The notes: generated from the letters alone by a model not told the origin. A DNA stretch of 38,709 bases from Clostridiales bacterium (GCA_020859985.1 JAJBVD010000007.1:1-38709), one strand, 5' to 3'; shown: positions 8,222-16,079, counted from the first letter of the stretch. Numbers and translations: made by a program.

Positions 8222-9571
8222 TCAAAATCTTACGCTCCAGCTTTTCTCCGCCACAGCAACGGTTACGCCATCTTCCGCCTGTTTTCTCAGGACAAGCCGT
8301 CCGCCTGTTTCTGTCGGATCCGGCTGCCGGTATCCGGCTGCTTCCTCGATTTCTGGCCGGGCAGGCCATTCATCCTTCACAGGTTCTGAATCCGGCTGCC
8401 CGTATCCGACTGCCTCACTGAGCTCTGGCCGGACAGGCAATTCATCCGTCTCAGGTTCTGAAGCCGGCTGCTCGGACATCTTCCTCGCCATACAGAGCGC
8501 CGCGCGCTCACAGACATTGTCTACGCCGGTCACATGTTTCACAAAAGAAGATGGCGAAAAATTGCCCTCCACCTCGGCAAGTATCTCTGCCGGATACGTT
8601 TCAAACTGCAGCTCATTTTTTCTGCAAAATTCCAACAGCCCCGGTTCTTCTTTTTTTAAATCGATTGACGCGACGCCCACGATTTCTTCCATGGTAATCC
8701 CCAGCATGTCAATTGCCCACTGCACCGCTTTTGTAATCTCCTGCTCCGGTTTGCCTTTTCGACAGCCAATGCCTAGGATGAAGCTCTTTGGGTAAAGATT
8801 TAAAATAACCGGCGGCGTCATAGACGCCCTTTGGACAGGCTCCGTTTGTTCAGAAATCGGATCTGTCGATTTTAGAGTAAAAAAAGGCAGCCCTATGCTT
8901 ATCAAAGCATCCGTCCGAATCCGCGCATTTCCTTTGGAGCCGCTTTCTGCCGGATTCAAATCAGGCACTGTCTTTTGATTCTGATTTCGCATCAGCACCA
9001 ACTCCGGCGGCAATTCTCCTTCTATCTTTCCCTCGCATATTACTCCAATCTTTTCACCGCGCAGAATCGCCGCGGAAATCTCTTTTGCCGCTTTCATACT
9101 GCCAATCCGAAGATGATTTTCTTTGGCAAATACGTCAACTGCAAATTTCCCATTCACATCCGTCGCGGTCGTGATCACGGGCGTAGCTCCAAGTATCGAG
9201 GCCGCCTGCTCCGCCAGGAGATTTGCCCCGCCGAGATGTCCTGACAGCAGAGAAATCACAAACTGTCCTGCTTCGTCGATCACCAGCACCGCCGGGTCCG
9301 TCGTCTTGCTTTTTATAAAAGGTGCAATCGTGCGCACCGCGATGCCGCAAGCCCCTACAAAAATAATCCCGTCCGCTCTGGATGAAAACAGGCTGCCGCA
9401 CCAGTCTTTCAGGTTCAGGCTGCCCGTGCTCTCCGGGCCGGCGGAATGACCGGTCCTGCGTCCGCCGCCTTCATATCGCAAAATATCATACTCATCAGCA
9501 AACGCCGCGGCGACAAGTTGCGCTGTCTGCCTGCCCCGCGCGGTAAAATATGCAATCCCAAGTTGTTTCAT
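8222..9571 (-). CDS. cbiG: Cobalt-precorrin-5A hydrolase CbiG, with a repeat insertion in its C-terminal domain
   Basis: The 449-residue protein opens the delta-lactone of cobalt-precorrin-5A and releases acetaldehyde, a step specific to the anaerobic pathway. Family motifs: IIFVGACGIAVRTIAPFI, DEAGQFVISLLSGHLGGAN and TATDVNGKFAVDVFA in the N-terminal domain; LYPKSFILGIGCRKG and VASIDLKKEEPGL in the C-terminal one. Typical members are about 330-380 residues. The extra length lies mainly in a Pro/Glu-rich insert (about residues 367-425) between VCERAALCMARKM and GGRLVLRKQAEDGVTVAVAEK, two pieces that are normally almost adjacent. The insert consists of two 24-residue repeats plus a partial third. 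There may also be a smaller insertion near residues 205-250. The C-terminal VTVAVAEKSW strand is intact, so the enzyme may still work. Confidence 0.92.
   Translation of the reverse strand: MKQLGIAYFTARGRQTAQLVAAAFADEYDILRYEGGGRRTGHSAGPESTGSLNLKDWCGSLFSSRADGIIFVGACGIAVRTIAPFIKSKTTDPAVLVIDEAGQFVISLLSGHLGGANLLAEQAASILGATPVITTATDVNGKFAVDVFAKENHLRIGSMKAAKEISAAILRGEKIGVICEGKIEGELPPELVLMRNQNQKTVPDLNPAESGSKGNARIRTDALISIGLPFFTLKSTDPISEQTEPVQRASMTPPVILNLYPKSFILGIGCRKGKPEQEITKAVQWAIDMLGITMEEIVGVASIDLKKEEPGLLEFCRKNELQFETYPAEILAEVEGNFSPSSFVKHVTGVDNVCERAALCMARKMSEQPASEPETDELPVRPELSEAVGYGQPDSEPVKDEWPARPEIEEAAGYRQPDPTETGGRLVLRKQAEDGVTVAVAEKSWSVRF
8318..8480 (-). repeat. 72-bp tandem repeat inside cbiG
   Basis: Unit 1 (8318-8389) and unit 2 (8390-8461) are each exactly 72 bp and differ at about 12 positions. 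A third, partial unit starts at 8462. Both full units begin ATCCGGCTGC and end CAGGTTCTGA on the plus strand. Being a multiple of three, the units keep the reading frame and encode the Pro/Glu-rich SEPxxDExPxRPE repeats. Confidence 0.85.
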
Positions 9572-9636
9572 ATAAAACCCATGCGCCTTTCAATCCGTTA
9601 TACCGCACTTAGATTAACACAGTTTTTCCATAGTGT

Positions 9637-9675
9637 CGAGGGCTTTGAATGATTTGTTTTCATTCAAAGCCCTCG
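9637..9675. other. Perfect 16-bp inverted repeat between the DUF4367 gene and cbiG
   Basis: CGAGGGCTTTGAATGA (9637-9652) pairs perfectly with 9660-9675 around a 7-nt loop. On the minus strand it follows the stop of the DUF4367 gene by about 30 nt, where a terminator is expected, but no T-run follows (the next bases are ACACTATGG). It could end transcription weakly, protect the 3' end of the message, or be a small mobile hairpin element. Confidence 0.6.
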
Positions 9676-9705
9676 ATAGGTTTACAGTTTCAGTTATTGT
9701 GCCCT

Positions 9706-11307
9706 TCAGTTTTCCAGCGACCGGAAGTCAACATATCCTACTGCCAGTTCCTCCGCATAAATCGGATAAGTTCCCCCTTCCATATTCAGATACAGATATG
9801 GCATCTCATCCGCACGGACAATCCACGCGACTGTGACCGTGATGGTCTCTCCTGTCAAAAGGTCGGTAATGTAATTGCTTCCGGCTGTTCCATCTCCACC
9901 GGCGGTATAATAATCCATAGTGTAGCCACAGGATGCTGTCATGTAATCCCAGTCTCCCTCCTCGAGCGAGTTTCGGTCATAAATGATCATCATGCCGTTG
10001 TCATCCTCTGTCAGGGTTATCAGGTCTGCATTATACAGGACATTGTGCAGGTCGGATGCTCCGTTATTGGTAAACTCGATGTTGGCGCAGATCAGCTTCT
10101 GTTCTGCTTCCTCGGTCTTTACCACCGTGTTCAGAGTATCAATACCATCTCCTGTCTTCACGTATTCGATCAGCTCCGGCAGCAGGCTGCCGTCTTCGTC
10201 CGTACTCTCCTGCAGAGCATTGGTGTACATTCCGGAATCCAGTATGCTCTTCCAGTCATCGCCGAGCGCATTCATGTTATCTGATACCTGAACATCGCTG
10301 ACCCGGACACTGACTGTATGGAGAAATTCCTCATCTGCTTCACTTTTCGAATAAGCAGATATCTCAAAGGAATCGCCAATCTGGTGCAGATTATCCTCCA
10401 CAGCAGATACCTCTACTGTTGTATAAACGCCGTCCTCGGCATCATAGTCCTCCATCTCCGTCTCTTCCTCATAGTCACTAATGGTATAGGCATCCTCCAG
10501 CGACATCATCTCATCGCTTCCGATAAGGCTTATGCCCTCCACGACCTTGAGCAGTTCCTCCTTTGTCACTTCCTCGTTCAGAGAATAGATGGTAAGCATA
10601 CGCCATACTTCCGGATACAGGATATACATCTTTTGCATCGTACTTCCGCTGCCATCGTCCTTATAGTTCAGACTCAGCCAGACAGCATAATGTCCATTGA
10701 TCTCCAGCACCTCGCTGTCCACCACACTCGTCTCCGTAATCAGGGTTTCCGCCGGATCCTCATCCATAATCTGTACTCCCATACTGAAGTTTCCGCCATA
10801 GAGGTCGTCCTCGTAATCTATCTTCCAGCCGTCATCATACTGCACCATCCCCTCCGGAATATAGGAGGCTTCCACGGTCACTTCCGCCGGGATTTCCTCC
10901 GGTGCCTCCAGCTCAGAAAGCAGCGCAGCCGCGGAGCTGTCGATATCACCGGATTCCGCCTCCGTCTCTGCCGGACCGATCGTAATGTTTACCCCATAAT
11001 TTCCTTCCGCTTCGGTAAAAAACCGCTCCCGGATCGCGACACCCGCAAAAACAGTCGTACACATCAGTGCCGCCGCGGCCGCAACGAGCAGAAAGGTCCT
11101 GCCGGCCTTCTTTCGCGCCGGTTTTTGCTGTGTGGTGCTTCGCTGTTTCGATTCGCTTTGGGCAGCAAAATCCTGAATCTTTCTGTCGCTTAAAATGTGA
11201 TCCTGCTGCTGTTCCACTTTTACCTGCGAGGCCACCTCGCGCTCAATCATCGTCCTCATACTTTCCGGCATTTCCGGAAATTCCTGTCTCATATTCTCTA
11301 ATTTCAT
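9706..11307 (-). CDS. DUF4367-type membrane-anchored protein, probable anti-sigma partner
   Basis: The 533-residue protein has a Gln/Lys-rich cytoplasmic N-terminus (1-70), one membrane helix at about 73-95 (TFLLVAAAAALMCTTVFAG) and a large acidic outer region. The part around VEASYIPEGMVQYDDGWKIDYED to VEGISLIGSDEMMSLEDA resembles the DUF4367 domain found on partners of ECF sigma factors in Firmicutes. From about 310 onward is a second, Asp/Glu-rich beta domain that I do not recognise. The start (AGAGG box, 48 nt after the sigma-factor stop) indicates co-transcription with it. Likely role: inner-face binding of the sigma factor and release on an envelope signal (inference from context). It lacks a visible HxxxCxxC zinc anti-sigma motif. 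Confidence 0.75.
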   Translation of the reverse strand: MKLENMRQEFPEMPESMRTMIEREVASQVKVEQQQDHILSDRKIQDFAAQSESKQRSTTQQKPARKKAGRTFLLVAAAAALMCTTVFAGVAIRERFFTEAEGNYGVNITIGPAETEAESGDIDSSAAALLSELEAPEEIPAEVTVEASYIPEGMVQYDDGWKIDYEDDLYGGNFSMGVQIMDEDPAETLITETSVVDSEVLEINGHYAVWLSLNYKDDGSGSTMQKMYILYPEVWRMLTIYSLNEEVTKEELLKVVEGISLIGSDEMMSLEDAYTISDYEEETEMEDYDAEDGVYTTVEVSAVEDNLHQIGDSFEISAYSKSEADEEFLHTVSVRVSDVQVSDNMNALGDDWKSILDSGMYTNALQESTDEDGSLLPELIEYVKTGDGIDTLNTVVKTEEAEQKLICANIEFTNNGASDLHNVLYNADLITLTEDDNGMMIIYDRNSLEEGDWDYMTASCGYTMDYYTAGGDGTAGSNYITDLLTGETITVTVAWIVRADEMPYLYLNMEGGTYPIYAEELAVGYVDFRSLEN

Positions 11308-11355
11308 ATAGATACCTCTCAGTCTGCATATCGTTTTTTAATTCTGGTCCGACCT

Positions 11356-11856
11356 TCATCCATTCTGTAAAGAATCCCTGTCAGGGCAATTCTCCGGCTC
11401 CAGTTCCCTGCGCAGCCTTGCCTTTGCCCTTGATAAGCGACTCTTTACCGTATTCTCATTCACTTCCAGAATCGATGCGATTTCCCGGATGCTGTAGCCT
11501 TCCATATAGAAAAGCGTGACGCAGATCCGCATTTCATCCGGCAGCGTCTCCAACGCCTCGTACAGTTCTGAGTAATCCTGCCTTTCTGCTTCCTTCTCCG
11601 GCAGGTATCCCTCCTCGATGGAAACCACACGCTTCTGCTTCCGCAGAATGTCATAGCATTCATTGATCAGAATTCTGGTAAGCCACGTTTTGGCAAATTC
11701 GTCGCTGCGAAGCGTATGCAGCTTCGTAAATGCGCTGACAATCGCTTCCTGAATCGCGTCCGCGCAGTCCGCATCCTCCCGCAGCAAGGTCTTTGCCACA
11801 TGATACAGGGAATCTTCCGAAGCAATGATCAGACTCCCTAACTGATCTTTCGTCAT
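11356..11856 (-). CDS. ECF-type RNA polymerase sigma factor
   Basis: The 166-residue protein has the two-domain plan of ECF sigma factors: region 2 (about 10-75, with DCADAIQEAIVSAFTKLHTLR and FAKTWLTRILINECYDILRK) and region 4 (about 105-155, LPDEMRICVTLFYMEGYSIREIA followed by the helix-turn-helix VNENTVKSRLSRAKARLRREL). It directs RNA polymerase to a small regulon. The start is preceded by AGAAAGGAAC. It is followed by the membrane DUF4367 gene, the standard sigma/anti-sigma order. Autoregulation is usual for such pairs, but I could not identify a clear ECF promoter upstream. Confidence 0.93.
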   Translation of the reverse strand: MTKDQLGSLIIASEDSLYHVAKTLLREDADCADAIQEAIVSAFTKLHTLRSDEFAKTWLTRILINECYDILRKQKRVVSIEEGYLPEKEAERQDYSELYEALETLPDEMRICVTLFYMEGYSIREIASILEVNENTVKSRLSRAKARLRRELEPENCPDRDSLQNG

Positions 11857-12070
11857 AGGTTTTGTTCCTTTCTGTCAATCTGTCCAAAACGGTATGCTTC
11901 CCACCGTCCGTACAAATCGTCACTGTTTGTAGTATATTTCATATCTTTATTCTGTCCCGGTCATTCATGAACACCTGTTACACAGCTTACATTCTTTAGA
12001 CGTGCAAAGAAGTCTAAAAGTTCCCTGCCCGATAAATTTTTTTGCGGCAGGCAGCAACTTTTATATATAC

Positions 12071-12102
12071 AAAAAACAGGACCGACGATTTTCGATCCTG
12101 TT
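12071..12102 (-). terminator. Probable terminator downstream of the RelB-like gene
   Basis: AACAGGA (12075-12081) pairs with TCCTGTT (12096-12102), and the minus-strand transcript then runs into TTTTTTG. It lies about 45 nt after the relB stop and before the ECF sigma gene, separating the two transcripts. Confidence 0.55.
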
Positions 12103-12145
12103 ATCTTTTTCATTTTTTACAGCGATTCAGAAAAATTTATTTTTC

Positions 12146-12406
12146 TCATTCTTCCTCTATAAGTTCGTGCTCAATCCCCTCACCTGCGTTTAATGCAGCA
12201 ACGCCTCTGCGTAAATGTGCCATATTACTGTCAGAATAGAATGGGTCTGCAGAAATCTCAAATGGAATCCTTTTCTCTCTGGTAACCTTTTTTGCAAATA
12301 TGGTAAAGGCCGTAGTCATAGACATTCCCATCTCTTCACAGATTTTTTCCATGCTGGATTTTAAATCCCCGTCCATTCGAAAATTTACATTTACTGCTTT
12401 AGCCAC
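12146..12406 (-). CDS. RelB/DinJ family antitoxin, orphan
   Basis: The 86-residue product fits the RelB/DinJ family: N-terminal ribbon-helix-helix KAVNVNFRMDGDLKSSMEKI and CEEMGMSMTTAFTIFAKKV, then REKRIPFEIS and an acidic tail that would normally wrap the toxin. Such proteins bind their own operator and neutralise a YafQ/RelE RNase. No toxin frame follows: only about 70 nt separate the stop from a terminator, and the next gene is a sigma factor. The gene keeps a strong promoter with an 11-bp inverted repeat around the -35 box. It is likely an orphan antitoxin, or a regulator acting on a toxin encoded elsewhere. Confidence 0.88.
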   Translation of the reverse strand: MAKAVNVNFRMDGDLKSSMEKICEEMGMSMTTAFTIFAKKVTREKRIPFEISADPFYSDSNMAHLRRGVAALNAGEGIEHELIEEE

Positions 12407-12431
12407 AGTTCATCACCTCTTTTTTCTTCTT

Positions 12432-12473
12432 ATTATAGTATATGTAATGAAAATGTCAATACTTTTCATTACA
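12432..12473 (-). promoter_or_regulatory. Promoter and symmetrical operator of the RelB-like gene
   Basis: On the minus strand TTGACA (12454-12459) and TATAAT (12432-12437) are separated by 16 bp, both perfect consensus boxes. Perfect 11-bp inverted arms, TGTAATGAAAA (12443-12453) and TTTTCATTACA (12463-12473), flank a 9-bp centre containing the -35 box. This is a typical ribbon-helix-helix operator, so autorepression is likely. Confidence 0.85.
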
Positions 12474-12524
12474 TTTTTAAAATATCCTCTTCACACTCAC
12501 TCTGAAGACTGTATAAGCCGTCTC

Positions 12525-13514
12525 TCAATTCCTGTTTCCCTTCATCACCGATAAAATGGAACGAAGGACCGCAAACACCACGCCTGCTACCGGCCAGATG
12601 ATCCATGAAATATCCCAATTCATGAAAGAAAAACTTATCCCCAAATAAGCAGCAGTAATAATCCCCCAGTATACGCCATCAAAAACTTCCAGGCGCTTAT
12701 TTTCCCGCTTTTTTTCCAGTGTATAGTCTCCCTGCTGCAGAAGTCGGTCATATCCCCCTTTTCGGATTGCTACCCGCACGATTAAATATACTCCCGCCGC
12801 AACGATTACCAGTAACAGAGCACAAAGATATGTAAGAATCCCATCAGCTGCATCAACCGCACCGGCAATTACAATTGGAATGCAGGATATGACACACAAA
12901 GCAGCGCCAAAGGCAATCCCCTGATAAAAAACCGGGCGGAACTCTTTTTCTTCTTTTTCTATGATTCCAGCCACTCCATAGGAAAGCCTGAATTCTTCCT
13001 TTTCCAGATATTCGTATTCATCTAAACGCAGACCGTTTAAGATAAAGAGAATAACCGCCACTGCAACCATTGCAAGCAGTACACCGACTCCTACGCCAGC
13101 CGCGATATCTTCTGTTGGAAACAACAATCCACATTCTGACATCCCGATGAAAGACATCATGGGGAATGGAGAGAGAATGCAAATTCCTACACCCAAAGCG
13201 ATCCGTTTTCCTGCTTCCTGGATCACTGCCAGATATTCTGTCGCCGTTTCCAGGGATATCTCCCGCACATCCTCCGGATGGTACACATCCGCGACAACCT
13301 CTCCCGGCAGTTCCTCCATCTCATCCTTGAGCAGATAATCTGTGCTGATACCATAAATTCTGGAAATCTCCAGTATTTTATCAACCCCCGGTATCGAAGC
13401 GCCGCTTTCCCATTTGGAAACCGACTGTCTTGATACATTGAGTTTTTCTGCGAGTTCCTCCTGGCTCAGACCTGACCTGGTGCGAAGTGTGAACAGCTTT
13501 TCTGCAAGAATCAT
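12525..13514 (-). CDS. XRE family regulator with C-terminal membrane domain
   Basis: The 329-residue protein begins with a helix-turn-helix of XRE type (residues 1-65: LFTLRTRSGLSQEELAEKLN, VSRQSVSKWESGASIPGVDK). After a soluble linker it has hydrophobic stretches consistent with about six membrane helices (near 105-125, 135-160, 200-225, 228-250, 285-300 and 303-320). Such membrane-tethered XRE proteins are widespread in Firmicutes and are thought to sense envelope or small-molecule signals. The start ATGATTCTTGCAG was chosen because GGGAAAAGGAGAAAATACT precedes it; the longest frame begins 20 codons earlier without support. Upstream lie GCAACCG/CGGTTGC repeats that could be its operator. 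Confidence 0.85.
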   Translation of the reverse strand: MILAEKLFTLRTRSGLSQEELAEKLNVSRQSVSKWESGASIPGVDKILEISRIYGISTDYLLKDEMEELPGEVVADVYHPEDVREISLETATEYLAVIQEAGKRIALGVGICILSPFPMMSFIGMSECGLLFPTEDIAAGVGVGVLLAMVAVAVILFILNGLRLDEYEYLEKEEFRLSYGVAGIIEKEEKEFRPVFYQGIAFGAALCVISCIPIVIAGAVDAADGILTYLCALLLVIVAAGVYLIVRVAIRKGGYDRLLQQGDYTLEKKRENKRLEVFDGVYWGIITAAYLGISFSFMNWDISWIIWPVAGVVFAVLRSILSVMKGNRN

Positions 13515-13627
13515 AGTATTTTCTCCTTTTCCCCTTTTTTCCCTGATCATTGTACAGCGATTGCATGCCGTCATGACGTTCGCCGAGCAGTGAACGGGTG
13601 GTTCGTTGGGAGTACTATATCAAAATC

Positions 13628-13679
13628 AGCGGTTGCATTCTATCAATTCCGGTTGGAAATCACCGCAACCGGCGGTTGC
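13628..13679. promoter_or_regulatory. Possible operator cluster upstream of the XRE membrane regulator
   Basis: A perfect interrupted palindrome GCAACCG-G-CGGTTGC lies at 13665-13679. Further half-sites CGGTTGC (13630-13636) and CGGTTGG (13650-13656) lie in the same direction, 20 and 43 bp away. The cluster lies 115-165 bp upstream of the XRE start and just after the AbiEii-like gene. Binding by the XRE protein is an inference. Confidence 0.4.
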
Positions 13680-13745
13680 AATTACTGTAAGGGGCCTGAT
13701 TTCCCCCTCTCTATGATTCACATTTTATTATTAATAGAATCGATA

Positions 13746-14501
13746 CTATATTTCATAGCAACGATGCAATAAACTCATAATCGTTTTTTGGTCAGAACCT
13801 CTGATACCCAAAGACTTCAAATCAATGGTTTCCTTTTCCATTTTGTCTAAGAATCGTTTCATATCGGCTGCAATTTCTTCGCTAAGTTTCTGTCTTGAAT
13901 CTGCTGTGATTAACTGTCCCAATCGGAATACATCGTTTTTATGCTTTTTGATGTTCTTACTGTCGACAGGCTCGCCACCTGCTTTTCTCTCTGTCAAGTC
14001 CAGCCATGCTTTAGCCTTAAACGGAATCAGGCATGTCTCTTTCAGTATCGGAATACCATCTATAACAATCTGTCCGTTTTTCAGCAGATTATAGTAAGCA
14101 TTATTCAATAGTATTGCTGAAAGACTGGATATTTCATCATCAATCGGCAAAGGTGTTAAAACTGCGTTCGCATCTAAAGCTATATGCTCTGGCTTTCTTG
14201 AAAAAATTTCTATCATATAAGGATAATCTTTGCTTTTCGGAGAAGTAAAACGATAGAACTGAGCATTTCCCGTGCTTTTGTTTTTATGTTCGTACTCAGC
14301 CTCTTTGATATATTCCCAAAATGCTTTTCCAAATTCTGCAGTAATGGATTCAACGATCAGAACAATATCAATATCCTTTGTTGCGCGAAAACTCCTGTTT
14401 TCACTTTCCATTAATAAATCGCAGGCTGTTCCGCCTATAATGACATACTGATCTTCAAAACCCCGAAACTTTTCTTTAAATTTTGTGAATCCAGTTACCA
14501 T
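13746..14501 (-). CDS. AbiEii-like nucleotidyltransferase toxin
   Basis: The 251-residue product has the nucleotidyltransferase core of the AbiEii/MNT group: YVIIGGTACDLLMES (about 20-34) followed by FRATKDIDIVLIVE with the Asp-x-Asp pair, and a later IPFKAKAWLDLTERK plus KNIKKHKNDVFRL matching the Lys/Asp motif of AbiEii toxins. In known systems such enzymes add nucleotides to tRNA 3' ends and stop growth or phage multiplication. Its ATG follows the TGA of the upstream gene with no gap (TGAATG), which indicates translational coupling and the antitoxin-toxin order. AT content and codon use are clearly higher in A/T than in the neighbouring cobalamin genes, suggesting transfer. Confidence 0.72.
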   Translation of the reverse strand: MVTGFTKFKEKFRGFEDQYVIIGGTACDLLMESENRSFRATKDIDIVLIVESITAEFGKAFWEYIKEAEYEHKNKSTGNAQFYRFTSPKSKDYPYMIEIFSRKPEHIALDANAVLTPLPIDDEISSLSAILLNNAYYNLLKNGQIVIDGIPILKETCLIPFKAKAWLDLTERKAGGEPVDSKNIKKHKNDVFRLGQLITADSRQKLSEEIAADMKRFLDKMEKETIDLKSLGIRGSDQKTIMSLLHRCYEI

Positions 14502-15440
14502 TCAGCCGCCCCACACTCCCTCCAGTAATTCTTCCACTGCTTCTTCTATACGTTCATCTTCGTTCTCCAAAAAGGACAATGCAACAGATATCTTGTCTGC
14601 CATATTGTTGCCGGAAAACTGCCTTGGATCATATTCCCACAATTCAACCCTGACCTGTTCATCCGGGTCAACCAATTCATTCATCAGCACTCCTTTGTTA
14701 AATGCTTTCGTATAAATAGCATAGGTTGCTGTTCTGCCCGGATTCAGCATTGTTTCTTCTGCCAATACAGTCTCTCCGGCAATAACCATTTCATTAGTTA
14801 CTTCATTTTTTTTCAGGTAACCAACCTTACGAACCGGAGAAGACAAGTAATCTTTTAGCCTTTCGTAGAGTTCGGGGCGGTCATAATCCGATTCAATAAC
14901 TTTGTTTACACCATCCTTTGTCACATGAAACATGCCTGCCGCTTCCAGCTGTTTTACAGCCCGGCTCATAGTCATCGCCGTAAAAGGAAGTATTTTTGTT
15001 GCCTCGGAAACATATAACTTTTTCTTTTTTTGATAGAGATAAAGCAAAACCAGCTGCTGAGTGGAAAACATAAATTTTTTTAGTTCTTTTTCCTCTCCAT
15101 TTTCTTTTGCTAAGAATGTTCCCATAAAAGGCAAAAATATCTGTCTGTCCGTGATGAAAGGTATATTGTTCTCTATCATCTTATTCCTTCGGTAATAAGA
15201 TATTGTCGGAAGCTTTAAAACCACAGGTACATTATCAATCTCCTGAATTTTTTTAATTTCCTTCTTTAGTGCAGGCAGCGTTTCAAGTTCTTCCTTTGGA
15301 GTTAATACAATACACTTGCAGCCGTTAAGTGTTACCGCTGCAAAATCATAGCTGCCTGCAATATACAACGGTAATCCATTTTGTTTATTCCAATTTTCGG
15401 ACTGCACTTGTATTCCAAAAACATTTGTAAGTAAATCCAT
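14502..15440 (-). CDS. AbiEi-like transcriptional regulator/antitoxin
   Basis: The 312-residue protein is paired with the AbiEii-like toxin. The centre (about 125-185) holds a winged-helix motif: TQQLVLLYLYQKKKKLYVSE, ATKILPFTAMTMSRAVKQLE, AAGMFHVTKDG, resembling MarR/AbiEi DNA-binding domains. The C-terminal part (EETMLNPGRTATYAIYTKAF and onward) resembles the antitoxin C-terminal region and ends in Glu-rich helices. AbiEi proteins repress their own operon and counteract the toxin genetically (type IV). The start has GAGGG at good spacing and a consensus promoter containing a 15-bp palindrome. Assignment to AbiEi rests on architecture and partner, not on strong sequence identity. Confidence 0.65.
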   Translation of the reverse strand: MDLLTNVFGIQVQSENWNKQNGLPLYIAGSYDFAAVTLNGCKCIVLTPKEELETLPALKKEIKKIQEIDNVPVVLKLPTISYYRRNKMIENNIPFITDRQIFLPFMGTFLAKENGEEKELKKFMFSTQQLVLLYLYQKKKKLYVSEATKILPFTAMTMSRAVKQLEAAGMFHVTKDGVNKVIESDYDRPELYERLKDYLSSPVRKVGYLKKNEVTNEMVIAGETVLAEETMLNPGRTATYAIYTKAFNKGVLMNELVDPDEQVRVELWEYDPRQFSGNNMADKISVALSFLENEDERIEEAVEELLEGVWGG

Positions 15441-15471
15441 AGCAATCCCTCTTTTTCACTCAATTTATTAA

Positions 15472-15500
15472 ATTATAACTTTCCAAAAGTTAAATGTCAA
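15472..15500 (-). promoter_or_regulatory. Promoter and palindromic operator of the AbiE-like pair
   Basis: On the minus strand TTGACA (15495-15500) and TATAAT (15472-15477) are separated by 17 bp, a perfect sigma-A promoter. The spacer holds the palindrome AACTTT-TGG-AAAGTT (15477-15491). A second, wider pair, ACTCAA upstream and TTGAGT downstream, encloses it. The placement suits repression by the AbiEi-like protein. Confidence 0.8.
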
Positions 15501-15557
15501 TGTTTTTGAGTTAAAATAGGTTTTTAAAAATTGTCTCCGCAAATTGGTTCACTCAAA

Positions 15558-16079
15558 TTACCACTTCTCAAAATGCACCCGGTTTTCTTCATAATCCGGA
15601 TGAGCGCCGTTCTTTTCTTCCGCAGGATATCCAAACGCAATAACAGAGTGTGGAATTACGGTATCCGGCAATGAAAAAAGGGTTCTCTGATTCTCCACAC
15701 GATCCATCTGCGGCCAGGTTCCAAGCCATACAGAACCAATACCGAGGCCTTCCGCTGCAAGTATCATGTTCTGTCCCGCAATCGCTCCGTCAATCACCCA
15801 GTAGTCCTTCGCATACGGAAACGCCCGCTCCAGATCGCCCAGAATAAGGATTCCCAGATCACAGTGACGGAGGGGCTCCGCCGGCCTGCCATTGGCATCC
15901 GCCATTTTACTCAGCATTTCTTTATCACGAACAGCAAGAAAACTCCAGTCCCGTGTATTTGCGCAGGTAGGTCCGGTCATCGCTGCCCGAAGTATCGTGT
16001 GGAACTCCTCATCCGCGATATGCCTGTCCGTAAATTTGCGAATACTTCTCCTGTTTAATATTCCTTCCACTAATTCCAT
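15558..16079 (-). CDS. Nitroreductase family FMN-dependent oxidoreductase
   Basis: The 173-residue protein has the nitroreductase fold signature: ILNRRSIRKFTDRHIADEEF for FMN contact, LRAAMTGPTCANTRDWSF, and DGAIAGQNMILAAEGLGIGSVWLGT at the dimer/FMN interface, ending VIAFGYPAEEK. Such flavoproteins use NAD(P)H to reduce nitroaromatics, quinones or other small electrophiles in the cytoplasm; the natural substrate is unknown. Length is normal for the short subgroup. Its ribosome binding site is AAGGAGAG. It starts 46 nt after the putative glycosidase gene and may be the last gene of that transcript, since the AbiE pair downstream has its own promoter. Confidence 0.9.
   Translation of the reverse strand: MELVEGILNRRSIRKFTDRHIADEEFHTILRAAMTGPTCANTRDWSFLAVRDKEMLSKMADANGRPAEPLRHCDLGILILGDLERAFPYAKDYWVIDGAIAGQNMILAAEGLGIGSVWLGTWPQMDRVENQRTLFSLPDTVIPHSVIAFGYPAEEKNGAHPDYEENRVHFEKW

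Noticed and set aside
11930-12145. Toxin gene partner for the RelB-like antitoxin
   Set aside because: The stretch is about 200 bp, contains a terminator-like hairpin and has no frame of YafQ/RelE length on the minus strand.
13590-13772. 60-codon plus-strand frame between the AbiEii-like and XRE genes
   Set aside because: No ribosome binding site, it runs into the AbiEii-like gene, and it covers the palindromic operator-like repeats.
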